From Bacteroidales bacterium (GTDB taxonomy: Bacteria > Bacteroidota > Bacteroidia > Bacteroidales > B18-G4), in the NCBI GenBank assembly GCA_030618905.1, contig JAUXCL010000156.1:1-5802 (forward strand): a DNA stretch of 5,802 bases, in the 5' to 3' direction. Below are positions 5,340-5,802 of this stretch, in pieces (the stretch's first letter is position 1; each line of letters begins with the position of its first letter). The notes under the pieces are model-generated. The model did no database searches and was not told where the DNA came from. It was given only the letters and a program-made list of their open reading frames with translations. Both the position numbers and the translations under genes were made by a program.

Positions 5340-5802
5340 ATGGAAAATTTAGCATCTTACCTAAGGAATTTATTTTTTGAATTGGGATTACCAGAGAGAG
5401 CTGCTCTGTTCATTTCAGAATCGATTATCATCCTGATTATACTTCTTGCAGCTATTATTAGCTACTTCGTTGCCAGGTTCTTCATCATCAGGGGTATCCA
5501 TATCATAGCCAGGCAGACGAAATCTAACTGGGATGATATAATGCTTGAAAAGAGGGTATTCCACCGCCTGGCTTACCTGGCACCTGCACTGATTATCAAT
5601 TTCATGATCAGCAATGTTCATGAAGATATGATTTTCCTGGTCAAGTTGATTAACATCATTATTGCACTATATATCATTGTAATCCTCCTCCGTGTTGTGC
5701 TGGCATTTCTGAAAGCGGTAGATGTTATCTACGACACTTACGATATCTCTAAAACAAAACCCATTAAAAGCTATTTACAGGTCATTAAGATTGTGGTATA
5801 TA
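5340..5802 (+). CDS. MscS-family mechanosensitive ion channel, YbdG-like, 3' end beyond window
   Basis: The frame is open from an ATG at 5340 to the right edge, giving 154 residues without a stop; the rest lies outside. Three hydrophobic stretches are visible, about 24-50, 77-90 and 98-124, consistent with the N-terminal transmembrane helices of a YbdG-type channel. Between the first and second lies SNWDDIMLEKRVFHRLAYLA (62-81), and after the third comes KTKPIKSYLQVIKIVVY (138-154); both are characteristic of YbdG-like MscS proteins, where the latter leads into a further helix before the pore. The Gly/Ala-rich pore helix and the cytoplasmic beta domain that would prove the family are beyond the edge. 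Such inner-membrane channels open under membrane tension and release solutes on hypo-osmotic shock. The gene follows the unknown 233-residue protein by 34 nt and may share its transcript. Confidence 0.82.
   Translation, partial: MENLASYLRNLFFELGLPERAALFISESIIILIILLAAIISYFVARFFIIRGIHIIARQTKSNWDDIMLEKRVFHRLAYLAPALIINFMISNVHEDMIFLVKLINIIIALYIIVILLRVVLAFLKAVDVIYDTYDISKTKPIKSYLQVIKIVVY

Noticed and set aside
5415..5621. A 68-codon minus-strand open frame
   Set aside because: It is antisense to the channel gene, whose plus-strand frame has clear transmembrane helices and family-like segments.

Overview
The window looks like an ordinary chromosomal stretch from a member of the Bacteroidota. This is inferred from three things: a promoter of the Bacteroidota type (TTTG, then TATATTTG 22 nt further on) upstream of the lipoamide dehydrogenase gene, the lack of clear Shine-Dalgarno sequences in front of the starts, and protein types common in that phylum (a secreted C1B peptidase, a YbdG-like MscS channel). 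No species can be named from the sequence alone.

Left half, minus strand (1-2786): three closely packed genes read leftwards, lpdA (dihydrolipoyl dehydrogenase), then rfbC/rmlC (dTDP-4-dehydrorhamnose 3,5-epimerase), then a lytic murein transglycosylase that runs off the left edge. The gaps are 17 and 4 nt, so the three are probably one transcription unit driven by the promoter at 2828-2861. The functions are mixed: central carbon metabolism, cell-surface sugar synthesis and peptidoglycan cleavage.

Middle (2787-3155): a 369-nt divergent intergenic region. It holds the lpdA promoter on its left side, then a roughly 150-nt block built of palindromes: two copies of a 20-21 nt quasi-palindrome at its ends, a 52-nt nested symmetric palindrome, a small 4-bp hairpin and a perfect 9-bp hairpin. 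An AT-rich inverted repeat lies 17 nt before the next start codon. The block looks like a REP/MITE-type palindromic repeat insertion.

Right half, plus strand (3156-5802): a bleomycin-hydrolase/PepC-type (C1B) cysteine peptidase with an apparent signal peptide and an unusual C-terminal tail, then a 233-residue soluble protein of unknown function, then the N-terminal membrane portion of a YbdG-like MscS-family mechanosensitive channel that runs off the right edge. The gaps are 56 and 34 nt, so co-transcription is plausible but unproven.

No tRNA, rRNA, CRISPR array, transposase or phage gene was seen. Nothing clearly amounts to a new multi-gene system. The best leads are the palindromic block, the exported C1B peptidase with its altered tail, and the unknown protein next to the channel.
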